Assembly: GCF_000374165.1 (NCBI RefSeq)
Contig: NZ_KB893750.1
Coordinates: 118,662 to 182,661, forward strand
DNA length: 64,000 bases
Direction: 5' to 3'
From: Parafrankia elaeagni
Lineage (GTDB): Bacteria; Actinomycetota; Actinomycetes; Frankiales; Frankiaceae
Shown here: piece after piece, positions 60,316-64,000 of the stretch
Layout: each line of letters starts with the position of its first letter
Position numbering within the stretch: the stretch's first letter is position 1
Translations under genes and position numbers: made by a program
Notes under the pieces: generated by a model
The model's input: only the letters and a program-made list of their open reading frames with translations
Told to the model about the DNA's origin: nothing
Databases searched by the model: none

Positions 60316-61740
60316 ATGAACCTCGGGCGGTCCGGTGGTACGCCGCTCGGCCGGCCCGCACGAGACAGCGCCGCCGACCCGCTGGCCGGCATGGTGCGGC
60401 TCGCGGACGGTGCCGTCTACGGCCTCACCTGCCTCGCCGCGCTCATCAGCGCGCTGCTTGTCGGTGCGGAGCCGGTGGCGCTGGTGCTGATCCTGCTCGC
60501 GGTGGCGGCGCCGGCCGCCGAGATCGGCGGCCGGCGGGTCCCGCCGGCTCTGGCCGCACCGGTCAGCGTCGCGTCGGTGACAGGGCTGATCCTGCTGGAC
60601 GCGCCGAAGTCCGCGCTGCTGGTGCTGGTGGCCGTTGCGGCCTGGGTCGCGCTGCGGTCGCCGTCGGTGCCGCTCAACGCGTCGATGGTCACGGCGGTCG
60701 TCGTCCTGTCGTACGTGGACTTCAGCCGCCAGCCAGCCGGGGAGCACGATGGCTACCTGGCCTCGGGCTCGATCGTCTGGGGTGCCGCCGCGCTGTACGC
60801 GACCGCCACCGGCGGGGTGCTGCGACGGACCGGCGTTCTCGCCGCCGAGCTGGCCAGGGCGCAGGACCAGCTGGTCGCCGCCGCGGCGACCGACGAACGC
60901 CGGCGGATCGCGCAGGACGTCCACGACCTGGTCGCGCATTCGCTGGCGGTGGCGCTGCTCAACATCACCGGGGCCCGCCGGCTGATCCGCAGCGAGCCCG
61001 CGCGCGCTGACGAGGCGCTGGCCCGGGCCGAGGACGTCGGGCGGGAGAGCCTGCAGGGGATCCGCCGGGTCGTCGGCCTGCTCGGCGGTGACAGCCGGGG
61101 CGGCGGTGGTGGCGGCAGCGGAGTGGGCGTCGGTGGCGGTGGCGGTGGCATGGGCGCTGGGCCGCTGCCGGCGGCGCACGACATCGGCGCCCTGGTCGAG
61201 GGCTACCGGCGCAGCGGGATGGAGGTCGCCTTCTCGGTCGTGGACGACCGTGGCCAGGACAGTCTCGACGGGCTCGACCAGGCCGCCGGTTCGGTCCTGT
61301 TCCGGACGGTGCGTGAGGCGTTGGCGAACGTCCTGCACCACGCCGGCGGCGCCGCGACGGCGATCAGCATCGAGGTGGTCGCCGCCGCGGTCCACGTGGT
61401 GATCCGCAACGATGCGCCCCGGTGGGGCCTCCGGGGCCCGGCGTCCGGCAACGGTGCTGGCGCTCCCGAGCGGCGGTTCGCGGCGCGCGGCGGCCAGCTC
61501 GCCGGTGGAGAATCCGGCTCTGGGGGGTCCGGCTCTGCCGGCAGGGCCGCCGCAGGTCTGGCAGGGCCGCGTCCGCCGGGGATGGGGCTCTCCGGGATGA
61601 TCGAACGGGTCCACGCGCTCGGCGGTTCGATCACGGCCGGCCCCCGGGACGACGGCTGGGAGGTGGCCGCCTCGATCCCCATGATGACCGCCGGCGGCCC
61701 GGTGGGCCCGGTGGGGTCGGCGGCGGGAGGTGCTCGGTGA
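60316..61740 (+). CDS. Membrane histidine kinase, NarL/LiaS/DesK class (HisKA_3)
   Basis: A 474-residue sensor. Four or five membrane helices with short loops span residues 25-170 (GLTCLAALISALLVG, VALVLILLAVAAPAAE, ALLVLVAVAAWVALR and others). The phospho-acceptor is in DERRRIAQDVHDLVAHSLAVALL. A Gly/Ser/Val-rich insert (61088-61160) separates it from the ATPase, which shows VLFRTVREALANVLHHA (N box) and MGLSGMIERVHALGGSI (G2). The G1 Asp box is weak and displaced by another Gly-rich insert. The stop overlaps the next GTG, so it is coupled with the regulator. GTG 60301 and 60310 are alternative starts. Sensing of membrane or lipid stress is inferred from class and from the divergent MMPL gene. 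Confidence 0.9.
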   Translation: MNLGRSGGTPLGRPARDSAADPLAGMVRLADGAVYGLTCLAALISALLVGAEPVALVLILLAVAAPAAEIGGRRVPPALAAPVSVASVTGLILLDAPKSALLVLVAVAAWVALRSPSVPLNASMVTAVVVLSYVDFSRQPAGEHDGYLASGSIVWGAAALYATATGGVLRRTGVLAAELARAQDQLVAAAATDERRRIAQDVHDLVAHSLAVALLNITGARRLIRSEPARADEALARAEDVGRESLQGIRRVVGLLGGDSRGGGGGGSGVGVGGGGGGMGAGPLPAAHDIGALVEGYRRSGMEVAFSVVDDRGQDSLDGLDQAAGSVLFRTVREALANVLHHAGGAATAISIEVVAAAVHVVIRNDAPRWGLRGPASGNGAGAPERRFAARGGQLAGGESGSGGSGSAGRAAAGLAGPRPPGMGLSGMIERVHALGGSITAGPRDDGWEVAASIPMMTAGGPVGPVGSAAGGAR

Positions 61741-62450
61741 GCTACCCGGAGCCGGTGCTGCGCGTACTGCTGGTCGACGACCAGCAGCTGGTGCGCGCGG
61801 GCATCGCGCTTGTCCTGAGCGCGGAGCCCGGCATCGACATCGTCGGTGAGCGAGCGGACGGCGACGAGGTCCTTCCCGCGGTTCGTGCGCTGTCGCCCGA
61901 TGTCATCCTGCTGGATATCCGGATGGCCCGTATGGACGGCGTCGATGCCCTGCGCGCTCTCGGGCGGGCAGGGGAGCACCCGCCGGTCCTGGTGCTCACA
62001 ACCTTCAGCGACGACGACGTCATGTGGGGCGCGATGGCGGCCGGGGCGGCCGGGTTCATCCTGAAGGACCGCCCGGCCGAGGACATCGTCCGGGCCATCC
62101 GGCTCGTCGCCCAGGGCGGCTCCTGGATCGATCCGTCGGCGAGCGGGCGCCTGCTCGCCGCACTGCGTACCAAGGCCGTCGCCGATCTCGGGGTGCGGCG
62201 GAGGTTCGAGCGCCTTTCCGACCGCGAGCTGCAGGTCCTGCAGGCGATGGCGCGCGGTGCCACGAATCGTGAGATAGCGGCGGAGCTGCGGGTGGCTGAG
62301 CGCACGGTGAAGGCCCACGTCGGCAGCATCTTCGGAAAGCTGGAGGTGCGTGACCGGGCCGGCGCGATCGTACTGGCGCATGACGTCGGCTTTCGTGCCG
62401 ACGGACCGGACGGATCCGGGCCGAGGGGCGTGCGGAACCTGAGCACCTGA
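61737..62450 (+). CDS. NarL/FixJ-family response regulator
   Basis: A 237-residue regulator. The receiver has RVLLVDDQQLVRAGIALVL, phospho-Asp in DVILLDIRMARMDG and the Lys in FILKDRPAEDIVRAI. The LuxR-type DNA-binding domain is LSDRELQVLQAMARGATNREIAAELRVAERTVKAHVGSIFGKL. The GTG lies inside the stop of the kinase gene (GTGA), so both are translated together. The likely targets are the two inverted repeats between the MMPL and kinase genes; this is inference. Confidence 0.95.
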   Translation: MSYPEPVLRVLLVDDQQLVRAGIALVLSAEPGIDIVGERADGDEVLPAVRALSPDVILLDIRMARMDGVDALRALGRAGEHPPVLVLTTFSDDDVMWGAMAAGAAGFILKDRPAEDIVRAIRLVAQGGSWIDPSASGRLLAALRTKAVADLGVRRRFERLSDRELQVLQAMARGATNREIAAELRVAERTVKAHVGSIFGKLEVRDRAGAIVLAHDVGFRADGPDGSGPRGVRNLST

Positions 62451-62681
62451 GCGTATGGTGTGCATTCGCCAACAGCCGTCGTGGTGTTTGCGTCCCATTG
62501 TCGGCCGGCGGATCAGAGCCGTTGAATCGTGCCGGAGAGCGGTCTCGAAGGGGAGATATCTCAATAATCAAGGTGTTGGGGCTCGGCTGGCGGAAAAGAA
62601 GCTGAGTGATCTCCGCTGCACTTCTCTGCGAGTGATCAGGTCACTTGGTTACCCTGTCCGGGCATCCGCTACCGTGCCGCC

Positions 62682-63200
62682 GTGTCTTTGAGTTCGCTAT
62701 CCCAGATGTCTGTCGGTCCGCCCGCGGCTCCCGCCGCGCTGCCGACACCCCCACCTATTCGCATGAATGGACAGTCCGTGCCCGGAGGGGCCGCACCGGA
62801 TGGATCCTGGCCGGCTGATCTGCTGACCGGCTCGTCGGTATTCGCGGTACTCGCCGTGCTGCTCGCGGCGGCGCTGGTGAGCGCACTGGTGGCCGTCGCC
62901 GTCGGCGGTGCCCTGCGCCCCGCCCGTCTGACACCCGCCCACCCTGGTCCGGCCGGCGTCGGATCCACCTCGCGGGTGCCCGCCGGTGCGGTGTCCGCCG
63001 GCCTGGCGGCTGCGCGATCGAGATCAGCCGGCCGGCATGGTTACACGGCGGCCGGGGCCCACTCCTGGGCCTGGGTGACGAGGCCCGTCCAGTCGACTCC
63101 CCGGCTCCGGGCCCGGTTCGCAAGCGACATGATCCCGTTGGTCAGCCAGGCGGTGGGGCGTACTGCGGAGGTCGCCAGCGCTCGGGTGGCCAGCGTCTGA
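62682..63200 (+). CDS. Possible small single-pass membrane protein
   Basis: The frame encodes 172 residues with one clear transmembrane helix (SVFAVLAVLLAAALVSALVAVAVGG) after a Pro/Ala-rich start. Codon bias is good through the helix and poorer after about 63000, where it runs 160 bp into the convergent gene on the other strand. Start may be GTG 62682 or ATG 62763. No family recognised. The overlap lowers confidence; the real protein might end differently if a frameshift exists. Confidence 0.4.
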   Translation: MSLSSLSQMSVGPPAAPAALPTPPPIRMNGQSVPGGAAPDGSWPADLLTGSSVFAVLAVLLAAALVSALVAVAVGGALRPARLTPAHPGPAGVGSTSRVPAGAVSAGLAAARSRSAGRHGYTAAGAHSWAWVTRPVQSTPRLRARFASDMIPLVSQAVGRTAEVASARVASV

Positions 63201-64000
63201 GCCTCGTCGAGCGCGTCGGCGTGCATCGCGGCGGACGCCTGGTACAGCCGCACCGCGGCCAGCGCCCCGGGGGCACGCGACCGGTCGAATGACGTCGAGG
63301 CGGCCGTGAGCCGGCGGCGCCCCTCGGCCAGCGCGCCCGCGCCCACCAGCGCGGCGCCCCCGAAGGTCGGCAGGTAGCCCGGATGCAGGCCGTCAAGGGC
63401 GTAGCCCTGCGCGGCGGTGGGTACGTCACGGGCCAGTTTCTCGGCGTCCAGCACCACCTCCATCACCCGATCGGCGGGCTCGCCCCGACCGGCGCGGATG
63501 TTGGCCTCGGTGGTCATCGCGAGGATCGCCGTATGCGATCGGGGCGCTGTGGAACGGGCCGCGAGCGCGAGGGAGAGCCCGTCGTCGACACTGTCGAAGG
63601 TGTAGGCGGCCAGCTCGGCCAGGACGACGCCCGCGTGGGCGGCGGTCGGCGCGTCGCCGACGTGGCGGGCCAGGACCAGCGCCGTGCGGGCCGACACGAC
63701 CGCCCGCCCGGACCGGCCGCTGTCGCCCTGCGCCACGGCCGCCATGACCAGGACCCTGCTGTGGGTACGGCGCCAGTCCCGACGGAGGGCTGCGGGCTGG
63801 CGCCGGCCCGCCATCGTCTCGGTGTGGCGGGCGATGACGTCGAGCCGTTCGACGAGGTCCGAGGGGGCCATCGTCTCCCAGCGGCGCGCCATGGTCGCCA
63901 GACCGGTCTCGATCCGGTCGAGAGTGTCCCGGCCCGGGTCATCCACGGCAGTCATGAGACGTGATCCCCCGAGAGCGAGCGCGGCTGCGGTCGCACCCGC
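63041..64000 (-). CDS. Helical-repeat (TPR-like) protein, probably the C-terminal part of an XRE-type regulator, start beyond the window
   Basis: The frame is open to the right edge, so the N-terminus is missing. The visible 320 residues begin ATAAALALGGSRLM and then run as amphipathic helices: DTLDRIETGLATMARRWETM, SDLVERLDVIARHTETMAGRR, AAHAGVVLAELAAYTFDSVDDG, GVRLY-like AVRLYQASAAMHADALDEAQ and NGIMSLANRARSRGVDWTGLV. This matches the tetratricopeptide half of actinobacterial helix-turn-helix regulators, where an Ala-rich segment joins the two parts. An internal ATG at 63955 exists but the conserved-looking sequence continues upstream of it. The HTH domain itself is not in view, so the regulator identity is inferred. 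Confidence 0.7.
   Translation of the reverse strand, partial: AGATAAALALGGSRLMTAVDDPGRDTLDRIETGLATMARRWETMAPSDLVERLDVIARHTETMAGRRQPAALRRDWRRTHSRVLVMAAVAQGDSGRSGRAVVSARTALVLARHVGDAPTAAHAGVVLAELAAYTFDSVDDGLSLALAARSTAPRSHTAILAMTTEANIRAGRGEPADRVMEVVLDAEKLARDVPTAAQGYALDGLHPGYLPTFGGAALVGAGALAEGRRRLTAASTSFDRSRAPGALAAVRLYQASAAMHADALDEAQTLATRALATSAVRPTAWLTNGIMSLANRARSRGVDWTGLVTQAQEWAPAAV

Overview
The window looks like chromosomal DNA of a high-GC Gram-positive actinobacterium, most likely Frankia or a close relative. This is an inference from very GC-rich third codon positions, many GTG starts, an F420/luciferase-like oxidoreductase, a SigK/RskA pair, an actinobacterial MMPL transporter, Ser/Thr kinase signalling and many Ala/Pro/Gly linkers. 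No tRNA, rRNA, CRISPR array, transposase or phage gene was recognised.

Layout. 1-6.9 kb: the end of a CapA-family gene (cut by the left edge), a MarR regulator, a nucleotidyltransferase-BON fusion coupled to a metallophosphoesterase, a hemerythrin and small unknown proteins. 6.9-17.3 kb: mostly acyl-CoA and lipid metabolism (thiolase, asparaginase, rearranged family III CoA-transferase, LivK-like lipoprotein, two short-chain dehydrogenases, secreted lipase, propionyl-CoA synthetase). 17.3-22.0 kb: six same-strand genes, apparently an envelope complex, coding for an OmpA-type wall-binding lipoprotein, a degenerate VWA-like lipoprotein, two membrane proteins, a DUF2203 protein and a helical-repeat protein. 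22.5-31.0 kb (minus strand): membrane J-domain protein, methyltransferase, SigK/RskA, soluble Ser/Thr kinase with Fn3-like repeats, large GT-C-like membrane protein and a coupled unknown pair. 31-34.4 kb: LLM oxidoreductase, an intact dehydrogenase, a small stress-type protein and a decayed dehydrogenase pseudogene. 34.5-45.8 kb: a signalling block with a receiver-adenylate cyclase fusion, PAP2 enzyme, hybrid histidine kinase, a degenerate kinase coupled to a lone receiver, and a 1443-residue protein with two complete sensor-PAS-GGDEF modules. 47-49.7 kb: TetR regulator and AidB-type acyl-CoA dehydrogenase separated by two sets of tandem repeats. 50-52.7 kb: two related membrane-anchored low-complexity proteins. 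52.7-57.5 kb: two flavin enzymes diverge from an FkbH-ACP-hexapeptide transferase operon with palindromes between them. 57.8-62.5 kb: MMPL transporter divergent from a NarL/LiaR-type two-component system. 62.7-64 kb: a small membrane protein and the C-terminal part of a helical-repeat regulator cut by the right edge.

The strongest candidates for undescribed biology are the OmpA/VWA-like envelope operon, the compact FkbH/ACP/acyltransferase operon with its flavin partners, the duplicated diguanylate cyclase and the nucleotidyltransferase-BON/phosphoesterase pair. All assignments come from reading motifs by eye; no database search was run. Many starts are GTG and several are uncertain, as stated in each entry.
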